The notes under the pieces were generated by a model. The model searched no databases, had not been told where the DNA came from, and saw only the letters and a program-made list of their open reading frames with translations. Position numbers and translations under genes: made by a program. From Daejeonella oryzae DSM 19973 (GTDB taxonomy: Bacteria; Bacteroidota; Bacteroidia; Sphingobacteriales; Sphingobacteriaceae), in NCBI RefSeq assembly GCF_000422945.1, contig NZ_KE383964.1:1-64000 (forward strand): DNA of 64,000 nt, read 5' to 3'. The number at the start of each line of letters is the position of its first letter. Position 1 is the first letter of the stretch. Shown piece after piece: positions 55,660-64,000 of the stretch.

Positions 55660-57192
55660 ATGAAAAAAATTGCTTGTTTTTGTTTCTTCTTTATTTTCCT
55701 CCTTGTAAACAGAGAGGCGAATTCTCAACAGAAAAGTGGAATTATTGATTTCAAAGAAATTCATCGCCCTCAGTTTCATTTTACTCCCGTATCAAAATGG
55801 ATGAATGATCCAAACGGGATGGTTTTTTATAAAGGAGTTTTTCATTTGTTTTACCAGTATTATCCGGAAGCCAGCGTTTGGGGGCCAATGCATTGGGGAC
55901 ACGCAACCAGTAAAGATTTGATTCACTGGGAACACAAGCCGATTGCATTATTTCCCGATAGTTTAGGGTACATATTTTCTGGCAGTGCGGTGGTTGACGT
56001 AAACAATACCACCGGATTTGCAAACAATGGGGAAACCCCCTTAGTGGCCATATTTACACATCATGATCCTGCGGGAGAAAAAGAGAAAAGGATCGATTTT
56101 CAGAAACAAAGTTTGGCTTACAGCTTGGATGAGGGTAAAACCTGGGTGAAATATGAAGGAAACCCGGTGATTGAGAATCCGGGGATTATTGATTTTCGTG
56201 ATCCCAAAGTTATGTGGTACGAAAAAGATAAAAAATGGCTGATGACTTTAGCCACAAAAGACAAGATCACTTTTTATTCTTCCCCCAACCTCAAAACCTG
56301 GAAAAAGGAAAGTGATTTTGGAGAAAATGTGGGTGCACATGGAGGGGTCTGGGAATGTCCGGATTTGTTTCAGCTTGAGCTGAACGGAAAATCAGAATGG
56401 GTGTTGCTGGTAAGCATTAATCCGGGCGGCCCGAATGGTGGTTCGGCAACCCAGTATTTTACAGGAGATTTTGATGGATCAAAATTTACTCCGCACAGTA
56501 CAGAAACTAAATGGCTTGATTGGGGTACCGATAATTACGCAGGCGTTACCTGGTCAAATACAGCTAAAAGAAAAATTTTTATTGGATGGATGAGCAATTG
56601 GCAGTACGCTAATCTGGTACCAACAGATCCCTGGCGAAGTGCAATGACCATTCCCCGGGAATTAAGTTTAAAGAAGGTGAATAATTCATTTTATCTTGCA
56701 TCCGCTCCTGTAAAGGAGTTGGATAAAATCGTTTCTTCCGTTATAAAAGTTCCTGCCTCAACGCTACAGGAAAACATGAATTTATCTGAAGTTATAAAAG
56801 ATTTTAAAGGCCAGTTTCAGTTGAAACTGAGCAGCGATCAACCGGAAGATTTCTCTATCCTTATCGCAAATGATCTTGGTGAAGAACTGATTATTGGTTA
56901 TGACAAACAAGCCGGCCAGTATTTTATAGACCGGTCCAAAGCTGGGAAAAAAGATTTTGAAGCCGGATTTGCTAAAAAGCATACCGCACCCAGGTTAGCA
57001 GCAAGCAATTCAATGGATCTGACGGTGGTTTTTGATGCTGCATCTGTAGAGTTATTTGCTGATAAAGGCTTAACAGTTATGACCGATATTTTTTTTCCTG
57101 TACAAACCATGAATAAACTTTTTCTTAAATTTTCTCCGGGAATGAAACCGAACAATCTCAGCCTTTCTAAAATTGAAGGAATCTGGAAGTAA
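55660..57192 (+). CDS. Secreted glycoside hydrolase family 32 (levanase/fructanase type)
   Basis: This 510-residue enzyme has a signal peptide (about 22 residues, ending EANSQ) and the five-bladed GH32 propeller followed by a C-terminal beta-sandwich (from about 360). The catalytic residues are visible: nucleophile Asp50 in WMNDPNG, the transition-state Asp181 in FRDPKV and the acid/base Glu232 in WECPDLF. It hydrolyses fructans such as levan or inulin, or sucrose, outside the cytoplasm. No SusC/SusD pair, fructokinase or regulator is adjacent, so it is an isolated enzyme. The exact linkage specificity is unknown. Confidence 0.95.
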   Translation: MKKIACFCFFFIFLLVNREANSQQKSGIIDFKEIHRPQFHFTPVSKWMNDPNGMVFYKGVFHLFYQYYPEASVWGPMHWGHATSKDLIHWEHKPIALFPDSLGYIFSGSAVVDVNNTTGFANNGETPLVAIFTHHDPAGEKEKRIDFQKQSLAYSLDEGKTWVKYEGNPVIENPGIIDFRDPKVMWYEKDKKWLMTLATKDKITFYSSPNLKTWKKESDFGENVGAHGGVWECPDLFQLELNGKSEWVLLVSINPGGPNGGSATQYFTGDFDGSKFTPHSTETKWLDWGTDNYAGVTWSNTAKRKIFIGWMSNWQYANLVPTDPWRSAMTIPRELSLKKVNNSFYLASAPVKELDKIVSSVIKVPASTLQENMNLSEVIKDFKGQFQLKLSSDQPEDFSILIANDLGEELIIGYDKQAGQYFIDRSKAGKKDFEAGFAKKHTAPRLAASNSMDLTVVFDAASVELFADKGLTVMTDIFFPVQTMNKLFLKFSPGMKPNNLSLSKIEGIWK

Positions 57193-57241
57193 AAAATAAT
57201 CATCTAACTGAGCATAATTTTTAACATTAAATAAAAAACTC

Positions 57242-57679
57242 ATGGCACAAATTAATCCCTATCTGAATTTTAAAGGCAATTGCGAGGAAGCCTTCAATTT
57301 CTACAAATCTGTTTTCGGAACAGAATTTCTTCAGGTAAGCAGGTATAATGAAATGCCGCCATCTGAGGGGCAGCCTGCAATGGAAATAGACGGAGAAAAA
57401 ATCATGCACATTTCATTGCCCATCAGCAAAGAAACGGTTTTAATGGGCAGTGATGTTGGAGGGGAATGGCTAGAAAAAACTATTGATGGAAATAATATTC
57501 ACTTATCCGTTAATACAGATAGCGAGGAGGAGGCAAACAAAATTTTTGACGGTTTAAAAGATGGAGGAATTGTCAGTATGCCTTTAGAAAAAACTTTCTG
57601 GGGCGCATTATTTGGTATGATGACCGATAAATTCGGGATCAACTGGATGGTAAATTATGATTATCATACTGAAAAGTAG
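57242..57679 (+). CDS. VOC-family (glyoxalase/PhnB-like) protein
   Basis: This 145-residue cytoplasmic protein has the two-repeat fold of the VOC superfamily in the PhnB-like arrangement: INPYLNFKGNCEEAFNFYKSVFG at 4-26 and NIHLSVNTDSEEEANKIFDGL in the second half, with the closing WGALFGMMTDKFGINWMVNYD. Enzymes and antibiotic-binding proteins share this fold; the activity is unknown. It is followed by its own terminator. Confidence 0.88.
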   Translation: MAQINPYLNFKGNCEEAFNFYKSVFGTEFLQVSRYNEMPPSEGQPAMEIDGEKIMHISLPISKETVLMGSDVGGEWLEKTIDGNNIHLSVNTDSEEEANKIFDGLKDGGIVSMPLEKTFWGALFGMMTDKFGINWMVNYDYHTEK

Positions 57680-57696
57680 TTACGGTAAACTTCATG

Positions 57697-57726
57697 CACA
57701 AGCCTTATTAAAGGCTTGTGTTTTTA
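57697..57726. terminator. Terminator after the VOC gene
   Basis: CACAAGCC pairs with GGCTTGTG around an eight-base loop and is followed by TTTTT. It lies between the VOC stop and the convergent acetyltransferase stop. Confidence 0.85.
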
Positions 57727-57751
57727 TTGGTAGTAGCTAAAGCATCATTCA

Positions 57752-58204
57752 TTATTTCAACATCTTTTCGAAACAAAGACTATTGTTGATTCCGGCATAC
57801 TGACCATAATTTTGAATAAGCCTGTAACCGTTTTTTTGATAAAGAAGTATCGCTTCCGCTTGTCTTTTTCCGGTTTCTAATATGCATTTTTGGCAGGATA
57901 ATTCTATGGCCCATTTTTCCAAAGCGTTTAAAATCTGGCCAGCAATTCCCTTACCCCGCTCTCCAGGAGATGTATACATCCGTTTTATTTCCATAATACC
58001 CGGGTTATATTCTTTTATTGCTCCGCAAGCTACTGCCTTGCCGTTTTTATAGGCTATCACTACGGATTTTATTTTGTCTATTTTATTAAACTGATCATAA
58101 AACGAATGCTCATCGCCATCTTTTTCTGTTAAATACGCATCCAGGTATTTTACCAGTTCAATAAAATCTGGATTGCTGGAATCGGTTCTGATTATTTTAA
58201 GCAT
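57752..58204 (-). CDS. GNAT-family N-acetyltransferase
   Basis: This 150-residue acetyltransferase has the acetyl-CoA-binding pattern RMYTSPGERGKGIAGQILNALEKWA (about 83-107), with RGKGIA as the pyrophosphate loop, followed by LETGKRQAEAILLYQKNGY. The frame is open to 58345, but the 47 extra residues are Cys/Tyr/Phe-rich and overlap the MFS gene; MLKIIRTDSSN at 58204 gives the usual N-terminus. The acceptor substrate is unknown. The MFS transporter gene ends 65 bp upstream. Confidence 0.87.
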   Translation of the reverse strand: MLKIIRTDSSNPDFIELVKYLDAYLTEKDGDEHSFYDQFNKIDKIKSVVIAYKNGKAVACGAIKEYNPGIMEIKRMYTSPGERGKGIAGQILNALEKWAIELSCQKCILETGKRQAEAILLYQKNGYRLIQNYGQYAGINNSLCFEKMLK

Positions 58205-58269
58205 ATAATGGTTTTTACACAGAATTAGTGTGGCCCGGAAGAAAACAAAATATATAAAATTTAGCTGCT

Positions 58270-59454
58270 TTAAGCAGGAATATGACCAGGTTTGGTATTG
58301 CGAATCATCAGGTACATAAATGCAATAATAGTAATTGCAGAGCAAAGGTAAAAGGTTATTGGGATCATCGAAATATCATCTATGAAAAGCCATCCGGCTA
58401 ATAAAGCTCCTATGCCAATTCCTGCTTCCAGCGCTATATACATTGTGGCAACTGCTTTTCCGCGATGCTTTGGATCACTCAAATCAATAGTCCATGCATT
58501 TGCGGTGGGCGACAGCATGCCGGTAGCTACTCCGTATAATGCGGATGCAGCCATTAAAGTAAAAGAGGAATTTGCAAGTCCGATTAAGGATAATGAAACT
58601 GCCAGAAGACCCAGCGAGATTTTTAAAATCAGTATTCTGCCGTACCGGTCAGATGCTTTTCCGGCAACAAACCTGATCAATAGTGAGGATAACGTAAAAA
58701 CCATAAAGAACATCCCCTTATTACTGGTCCCCAGAAATTTACTCCAATCTCCAATAACGGTCAGGATTACACCATAGCTGATATAACTCAGAAAAGTAAT
58801 CATAGCGGCAGGTATTACTCTCCATTCAATGATATCTTTTCTGTTAATTTTTAAATGAGAAAAACGGAAGGATTGATTTTCCTTTAGCGTTTCCTTCATA
58901 TTTGCCAGTATTATGATGGATAGCAATGCAAATATAGAAGAGCAGTAAAATAATATATTAATGGAGAAGTGGTCTGTAATAGTACTTCCAATGGCCGGAC
59001 CGATTGCCAGACCCGTACTAAAACATACACCGTGAACACCCATTGCTTCTCCCCACCGGTTTTCTGGCACCAGATCAGCAACGTAAGCCGCAGTAGCTGT
59101 TGGTTTAAAACCTGTTGAAAAACCATGTATCAATCTGAGAAATAAAAACCCGGCCACTGTGGTTAATACCGGATACAGAAAGCCGCAGATAAAACAAACG
59201 ATAGACCCCACAGCCATAACGGGTATTCTGCCAATTGTATCGGTAAGCATCCCGCTAAAGGGTCTTGAAAACCCGGCTGTAAGTGTAAACAAAGCAATGA
59301 TAAGCCCCTTGTAAGAGGCGCCGCCCATAGAACTCAGGTAAGCCGGCAACTCCGGAATCAGCATATTAAAACTTGCCGAAAACAGGAAAGAACTCAGACA
59401 AACAAGTCCAAACTGAAAAGTATAAATGTTGCCTGAATCTTTAGAATTGGTCAT
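58270..59454 (-). CDS. MFS transporter (drug/metabolite exporter type)
   Basis: This 394-residue major facilitator has about twelve membrane helices. The loop 2-3 motif is SGMLTDTIGRIPVM (about 65-78), and GKASDRYGRILIL is its counterpart in the second half. The pattern in helix 5 (GVCFSTGLAIGPAIGS) is like the motif of drug:H+ antiporters. It precedes the acetyltransferase gene in the same direction, which suggests a shared resistance or export role, though the substrate is unknown. Confidence 0.9.
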   Translation of the reverse strand: MTNSKDSGNIYTFQFGLVCLSSFLFSASFNMLIPELPAYLSSMGGASYKGLIIALFTLTAGFSRPFSGMLTDTIGRIPVMAVGSIVCFICGFLYPVLTTVAGFLFLRLIHGFSTGFKPTATAAYVADLVPENRWGEAMGVHGVCFSTGLAIGPAIGSTITDHFSINILFYCSSIFALLSIIILANMKETLKENQSFRFSHLKINRKDIIEWRVIPAAMITFLSYISYGVILTVIGDWSKFLGTSNKGMFFMVFTLSSLLIRFVAGKASDRYGRILILKISLGLLAVSLSLIGLANSSFTLMAASALYGVATGMLSPTANAWTIDLSDPKHRGKAVATMYIALEAGIGIGALLAGWLFIDDISMIPITFYLCSAITIIAFMYLMIRNTKPGHIPA

Positions 59455-59746
59455 TAATTGATCCGTTTAAGATAGATGAGAAACGGTTTGCAATATTATT
59501 GTTAATTCAGGTAAAGGGAGAAAGTTTTCCTTTCTTTTAAAAAGAAGTTCATTGACAGGATGAAAATGCCTGATTCTGTTTAATAATATGAATTTTAATC
59601 CGGATGGTGCAGCGTTGGAATTTTTCTTAAGTGTAAATATTATATCGACATCGGGCAGAAATATATTAATTATTGATATTCTTACAGAAGTAATTTACGA
59701 AAGTTGATTATTAACCTTTATAAAGCGTAGAATTTTAAAAACTGAT

Positions 59747-60127
59747 ATGAACACCAAAATCTTAATGTCTGCAAGTGCGGTGGTCTTAGGCCTGGCGGGC
59801 ATATTCCTTTCTTTTTTTCCTCTCGAGGTTTCTGCTCATTTGGGATTGAATCAATCTGCAGTAATAGTTCTCCAGATTTTAGGGTCGCTTTACCTTGGGT
59901 TTGCCATGCTAAACTGGACTGCTAAAGCAAATTTAATAGGAGGAATTTACAGCAGGCCGGTGGCAATTGGAAACTTTACACATTTTATGATAAGTGCAAT
60001 AGCTCTGATTAAAATCTCATTTATCGGATCGGGGTTCACTTATATCTGGATTGCAGCATTACTTTATTCCATTTTTGCAATTCTTTTCGCATACGTACTT
60101 TTTACACATCCCGGCCCGGGAAAATAA
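59747..60127 (+). CDS. Small four-helix membrane protein
   Basis: This 126-residue protein was not recognised. It has four hydrophobic helices (about 7-27, 38-56, 70-92 and 98-120) with short polar loops and few charges, and ends with a short PGPGK tail. It is followed 70 bp later by the MG2/plug protein gene. It may be an inner-membrane component of unknown function. Confidence 0.7.
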   Translation: MNTKILMSASAVVLGLAGIFLSFFPLEVSAHLGLNQSAVIVLQILGSLYLGFAMLNWTAKANLIGGIYSRPVAIGNFTHFMISAIALIKISFIGSGFTYIWIAALLYSIFAILFAYVLFTHPGPGK

Positions 60128-60197
60128 CCCTGATCAGAAAATCTTTCAGAAAATATCTGCTGAACTACTATTGACCAATTCAAAAAACATTTTAAAA

Positions 60198-62648
60198 ATG
60201 ACTCACACCTTCCTGCCTAATCAGTTAAAATCCAAATGCCTGCTGATACTTCTTTTGTTTGTGGTTACTGCCGGTTACGGATTTCAATCTGATGACCCGC
60301 TGTTAAAAAAAATGGCTCAGTTTAAGGATCTGCTGGAAAAAAACCAGGTTGAAAAAATTCATATACATACCAATCAGCCTTTTTACAATACTCCGGATAC
60401 GATATGGTTCAAGTCATATATTGTAAACTCTTTCTACAACCGGCCTTCCGCGGCAAGCAAAATACTGAATGTCGATTTACTGAATAGTAGCGGAGCGGTG
60501 GTTTACCGCACAAAACTAAAATCAGAAGCAGGATTGGCATGGGGAAATATTCCGGTTACAGACAGCATCATGCCGGGCATGTATTATTTACGGGCATATA
60601 CACCCGGTATGAAAAATTTCGGTCAGGCTTTCTATTATGAACGCAGTATCCGGATTAAAAATAATACCGAAAAGGCTGCTGTTATTTCTGCCGCAGCGGC
60701 TAACAGTATTCAGTTTTTTCCCGAAGGAGGAGATTTGGTTTCAGGTATCCGCTCTAAAGTAGCATTCAAATCAATTGCTAAAAATGGTTTTGGTATTGAT
60801 GCAAGCGGGAGCATTGTAGATGATGCCGGCGAATTAATTGCAGAATTCAACTCAGAACATCTGGGAATGGGTGTTTTTGCCTTCACTCCCCAGCCCGGAA
60901 AAACTTATACCGCCCGAGTAAAATTTAAAGATGGATCTGAATTGCAGGAAAAAATTCCGGCCGCTAAATCTCAGGGATATACCATTTCGGTAACGGGTTT
61001 AGCAGATAGTGTACGTGTGCGGGTTGGAGTGAGTCCCGGTTTAAAGGAAACGGGTATACTTACACTGATTGCCTCGCAGGACGGAATAAGTAAATATGTG
61101 TCGCAGTTTAGCGTAAACAATCAGGCACAAAATACAGTTTGGATATCAAAAGACCTGCTCAGCAGTGGCACTGCTCAGTTTACCCTCTTTGATCCGGAAA
61201 AGAATCCGGTTTCCGAGCGCCTAATTTTTGTCAATAAATATGAAGAACTGCTTATTCTGGCAGATATTAAACCGAAGTTTAATAAAAGAGAAGCCGTAAA
61301 TTTTGTTTTGTACATGAAGAATAAGGCTGGTCAGCCCGAGATCGGAAATCTCTCTGTTTCGGTGTATAATGAAAGTGAACTTAGCGGAAATGATAATGAT
61401 GAGGTCAGCATATTTTCTGATCTGCTGCTCAGCTCAGATTTAAAAGGTTTTATAGAATCACCTAATTATTACTTTAACGATTTTAAGGATGAGAACAGGG
61501 CCCGTCATCTCGACCATCTTTTACTTACTCAGGGTTGGCGCAAATTTTCATGGAAGAATGTTCTCTCTAAAAGATTTCCGGAAATTAAGGAAAACCGGGA
61601 GGAGGGTATTGAATTGTCCGGAAAAATGACCCTGCCTTCGGGCAAACCCTTTGCTTTGGGTGAAGTAACTCTTTTTAAAGGGGGATTCCCTTCTACCATT
61701 CTTCAGAGCAAAACAGACGAAAACGGATATTTTAAATTTCCTGATATGAATGTGACAGATACCGCCCGCTTTGTTATTTCATCTATAAGTGCCGGTTTCC
61801 GCAAAAACATGAAAATTGAACTGTTTAATCAGGAAGATCAAAAAGCTGTTCTGAATAATTTTACATCATTTAAAATTGCCGGACAGGAGAAAAGTTTACC
61901 TGAGAATGCCCGCTTAAATGAACTTCAATACCGCAATAATGGTATTTTATTAAATGCTGTATCGGTAACGGCTAAAAAGATTCCGAAGGTACTTATTTCC
62001 GCAAATCTCAATGGGGCCGGCAGGGCCGATGCGGTGCTTACCGCCGCAGATCTGCTTAATCAGCATGATTTGTCCGTGTTTTTATCCAATCGCGTAAACG
62101 GGTTAAAGCTCGCCAATGGTAAAATATATAATCGCGATACGCCTGAAAGCGGAATGTTTGAAGGGCCGCAACCGATGCTTGTGATATTGGATGGGATAAG
62201 TTTAACGCAGGAATATTTTGACTTAAGTTCTGTCAATGCAGATGGAATTCAAAGTGTGGAAGTATTAAAAGGTGCCGCAACAACCGGACTCTATGGAATT
62301 GAGGGTTCATACGGAGTTTTGGTCATCACCTCTAAAACGGGAAGTGACCGGTATGGAAATACATTGAACGCCAGAACACCCGGGATGCTGCCGGTTACGG
62401 TAATCGGATATCAGCGAAACCGTGAGTTTTATTCTCCCAGATATGATTTGCAGAATGCCCCAACTTCCGGAAATGCAGATTTGCGTAAAGCAGTCTACTG
62501 GAATCCGAACGTTTCGGTTGGCATTAAAGATCAAACGGAAATAAAGTATTTTAACTCAGATTATATCGGAACTCACAAAATAGTTATAGAAGGCATCAAT
62601 GCCGATGGGCAGATCGGAAGGTTCGTTTTCCGATATGAAGTGAAGTAG
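60198..62648 (+). CDS. Exported protein with MG2-like and TonB-plug domains, no barrel
   Basis: This protein has 816 residues from the ATG at 60198; the longer frame to 60051 adds 49 residues ahead of the signal peptide and overlaps the upstream gene. A signal peptide (cleaved near GYGFQS) comes first. A macroglobulin-like region follows (KIHIHTNQPFYNTPDTIWFKSYIV, then GMYYLRAYTPGM near 130), then a carboxypeptidase-regulatory-like fold (LSGKMTLPSGKPFALGEVTLF) and a TonB plug (PMLVILDGISLTQEYF, VEVLKGAATTGLYGIEGSYGVLVITS). The protein ends about 110 residues after the plug, so the outer-membrane barrel is missing. Similar proteins occur widely in Bacteroidota; their function is unknown. Confidence 0.85.
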   Translation: MTHTFLPNQLKSKCLLILLLFVVTAGYGFQSDDPLLKKMAQFKDLLEKNQVEKIHIHTNQPFYNTPDTIWFKSYIVNSFYNRPSAASKILNVDLLNSSGAVVYRTKLKSEAGLAWGNIPVTDSIMPGMYYLRAYTPGMKNFGQAFYYERSIRIKNNTEKAAVISAAAANSIQFFPEGGDLVSGIRSKVAFKSIAKNGFGIDASGSIVDDAGELIAEFNSEHLGMGVFAFTPQPGKTYTARVKFKDGSELQEKIPAAKSQGYTISVTGLADSVRVRVGVSPGLKETGILTLIASQDGISKYVSQFSVNNQAQNTVWISKDLLSSGTAQFTLFDPEKNPVSERLIFVNKYEELLILADIKPKFNKREAVNFVLYMKNKAGQPEIGNLSVSVYNESELSGNDNDEVSIFSDLLLSSDLKGFIESPNYYFNDFKDENRARHLDHLLLTQGWRKFSWKNVLSKRFPEIKENREEGIELSGKMTLPSGKPFALGEVTLFKGGFPSTILQSKTDENGYFKFPDMNVTDTARFVISSISAGFRKNMKIELFNQEDQKAVLNNFTSFKIAGQEKSLPENARLNELQYRNNGILLNAVSVTAKKIPKVLISANLNGAGRADAVLTAADLLNQHDLSVFLSNRVNGLKLANGKIYNRDTPESGMFEGPQPMLVILDGISLTQEYFDLSSVNADGIQSVEVLKGAATTGLYGIEGSYGVLVITSKTGSDRYGNTLNARTPGMLPVTVIGYQRNREFYSPRYDLQNAPTSGNADLRKAVYWNPNVSVGIKDQTEIKYFNSDYIGTHKIVIEGINADGQIGRFVFRYEVK

Positions 62649-62727
62649 TATTTAATTTATATTATTCCTGACCTTTGTAATCTTATACCTTAAAAATTCA
62701 GGTATTTAGAAGTTTAAAAGCAATAAA

Positions 62728-63585
62728 ATGATGAGAATTGTAAAAACCATTCACAAAGCAGAATATGCTCCGATTGCAGATTTGCTGACTTATAGAGCAC
62801 TTCCAACCCAATCGGTTGAACAGATAGATCCTTTCCTGTTTTTAAACCATCACGGATTCCAGATTTATCCTGAAAATAACACAGGACTGCCTTTTGGCCC
62901 TCATCCGCACCGCGGCTTTGAAACAGTTACATTTATTCTGAAAGGAGATCTTTCTCATAAGGATAGCAGCGGAGCAGAAAGTGTTATAAATGAGGGCGGA
63001 GTTCAATGGATGACCGCAGGCAGAGGCCTTATTCATGCCGAAATCTCATCGGATGAATTTTTGAAAAAAGGAGGTGAGCTTGAGATATTGCAATTATGGG
63101 TAAATCTTCCGGCAAAATTTAAAATGGTTGAGCCTTCATATACAGGCCTTCAAAAAGAGAATATTCCGGTTGCGGAAGTTGACAATGGCCGCGTACGTAT
63201 TCAGGCAGTTTCAGGAAACTGGGAAGAAACAGAGGGTGCTTTCCAGCCAATGGCAGACATCCGGCTGGCAACCATTTATTTTGCGTCGGGCGGAAAGTAC
63301 CAGGTTTCCATTTCGGCAGACAGAAATATTTTTTTCTATGTTGTTAAAGGCACTGTGAACGTAAACGGACAGACAGCAAAAATCCATGAACTGGTGGAAT
63401 TTACTAATACAGGAGATGATCTGATCATAGAAGCTATTGAAGAGAGTATTATTTTGCTGGGACATGCGCTGCCTTTTAATGAACCGGTTGTGGCTCAGGG
63501 TCCTTTTGTAATGAATACAGAACTGGAGATCAGGCAGGCCTACCAGGATTATCAGCAGGGAAAGTTTGGCTCCTGGAAAGGATAA
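62728..63585 (+). CDS. Pirin-family protein
   Basis: This 285-residue protein of the bicupin pirin family has the metal-binding residues His59, His61, His103 and Glu105 (PHPHRGFETV and LIHAEIS), matching human pirin His56/His58/His101/Glu103. It has no signal peptide. Bacterial pirins show quercetin dioxygenase activity or bind metabolic enzymes; which applies here is not known. It stands 79 bp after the plug protein gene. Confidence 0.93.
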   Translation: MMRIVKTIHKAEYAPIADLLTYRALPTQSVEQIDPFLFLNHHGFQIYPENNTGLPFGPHPHRGFETVTFILKGDLSHKDSSGAESVINEGGVQWMTAGRGLIHAEISSDEFLKKGGELEILQLWVNLPAKFKMVEPSYTGLQKENIPVAEVDNGRVRIQAVSGNWEETEGAFQPMADIRLATIYFASGGKYQVSISADRNIFFYVVKGTVNVNGQTAKIHELVEFTNTGDDLIIEAIEESIILLGHALPFNEPVVAQGPFVMNTELEIRQAYQDYQQGKFGSWKG

Positions 63586-63681
63586 TGGGAAACTGATTTC
63601 TTTCAGGCCTTTTAATGATTAAAATTAATTATTCGCTCACAAACAGTTTTTTTAATTGTACTATCAGTAGAATAATTAAAA

Positions 63682-63900
63682 ATGGAGGTTAATATGGATC
63701 AACTCATTAAAATGGTTTCAGAAAAAACAGGTATTTCTGAGTCGCAGGCAACAACAGCAGTTCAAACGGTAGTATCTTTTTTGAAGGATAAAATGCCGGC
63801 AGGCATGGGTTCTCAATTAGATTCTTTAATTAAAGGAGACTCTGCAGCAGATCTGACCGGTGGTCTGAAAGACAAAATCGGCGGTATGTTTGGAAAGTAA
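63682..63900 (+). CDS. Small helical protein of unknown function
   Basis: This 68- or 72-residue protein was not recognised. Its first half is amphipathic helix (MDQLIKMVSEKTGISESQATTAVQTVVSFLKDKMP), followed by a Gly/Leu-rich stretch ending GGMFGK. It has no signal peptide or membrane helix. A GGAGG sequence 5 bp before the ATG at 63694 makes that the likelier start, giving 68 residues; ATG 63682 is the longer option. Similar short proteins with TGIS...A..AV patterns occur in bacteria. Confidence 0.7.
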   Translation: MEVNMDQLIKMVSEKTGISESQATTAVQTVVSFLKDKMPAGMGSQLDSLIKGDSAADLTGGLKDKIGGMFGK

Positions 63901-63908
63901 TTTGTCAT

Positions 63909-63947
63909 CAAAAGATCGTCATAATTGACTTTTGGCGGTCTTTTTTT
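63909..63947 (+). terminator. Candidate terminator after the small helical protein gene
   Basis: AAAAGATCG can pair with CGGTCTTTT (one G-U pair) across a loop that includes TCATAATTGACTTTTGG; a run of seven T follows. It lies just after the stop codon. Confidence 0.6.
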
Positions 63948-64000
63948 GCATTCAGAGATAATGTTTCAGATAGAATTTTTGATTGCCTTCTTTTTAGATT

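Noticed and set aside
58205-58345. Longer start of the GNAT acetyltransferase
   Set aside because: The extra 47 residues are not GNAT-like and overlap the MFS coding region; Met at 58204 gives the usual length.
59588-59710. A short frame of about 40 codons in the gap before 59747 (begins MNFNPDGAALEF)
   Set aside because: No promoter, ribosome site or recognisable feature; chance open frame in AT-rich DNA is as likely.
60051-60197. Longer start of the MG2/plug protein
   Set aside because: It overlaps the upstream membrane protein gene and would bury the signal peptide.

Overview
The window looks like a chromosomal segment of a Bacteroidota bacterium, most likely of the Sphingobacteriaceae (Pedobacter/Mucilaginibacter type). 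The reasons are the AT-rich sequence, promoters of the Bacteroidota form TTTG-N18-TAnnTTTG, the near absence of Shine-Dalgarno sites, a type IX secretion (T9SS) C-terminal domain, a short exosortase, DUF4402 proteins, an atpD-atpC pair away from other ATP synthase genes, and a mlaE-mlaF-mlaD operon. No insertion sequence, phage gene or CRISPR array was seen.

Layout. 1-340: 3' end of a 23S rRNA gene, spacer, 5S rRNA and terminator. 453-11578: metabolic and transport genes (acyl-ACP desaturase, fused isobutyryl-CoA mutase, CorA, a YhcC-type radical SAM protein, an ammonium transporter with an outer-membrane barrel, a YkuK-like protein). 11727-12587: a lipoprotein esterase. 12595-24361: a ten-gene minus-strand operon for branched-chain amino acids, ilvE-ilvD-ilvB-ilvN-ilvC-leuC-leuD-leuB-leuA-ilvA, preceded by a short leader ORF and an intrinsic terminator that together look like an attenuator. 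24818-30789: housekeeping genes (atpDC, an RmlD-like reductase, a peroxiredoxin, tRNA-Arg, adk, obgE).

31053-40507 is the most unusual part. A plus-strand cluster encodes two DUF4402 pilin-like proteins, a PapD-like periplasmic chaperone, a large adhesin with a T9SS sorting domain and an outer-membrane usher-like protein. It reads as a chaperone-usher-like surface-fibre system in a Bacteroidota genome. A CRP-type palindrome lies upstream, and a terminator separates the first pilin from the rest. It converges on a compact operon of a glycosyltransferase, an exosortase-family protein and a WcaF-type acetyltransferase, which has a consensus promoter.

40664-63900 carries the Mla lipid-transport operon, a LytS/LytTR two-component pair, a three-domain DNA ligase D without a visible Ku gene, a lactone-oxidase-like flavoprotein with a Bor-like lipoprotein, a SulP transporter, a TrkH/TrkA potassium system, a secreted GH32 fructan hydrolase, small enzymes, an MFS exporter, an orphan protein with a macroglobulin-like part and a TonB plug but no barrel, a pirin and a small helical protein.

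Functions are assigned by reading motifs and family resemblance; no database search was possible. Several starts were moved from the longest reading frame because of a promoter, a tRNA terminator, a signal peptide or a neighbouring gene; each case is noted.
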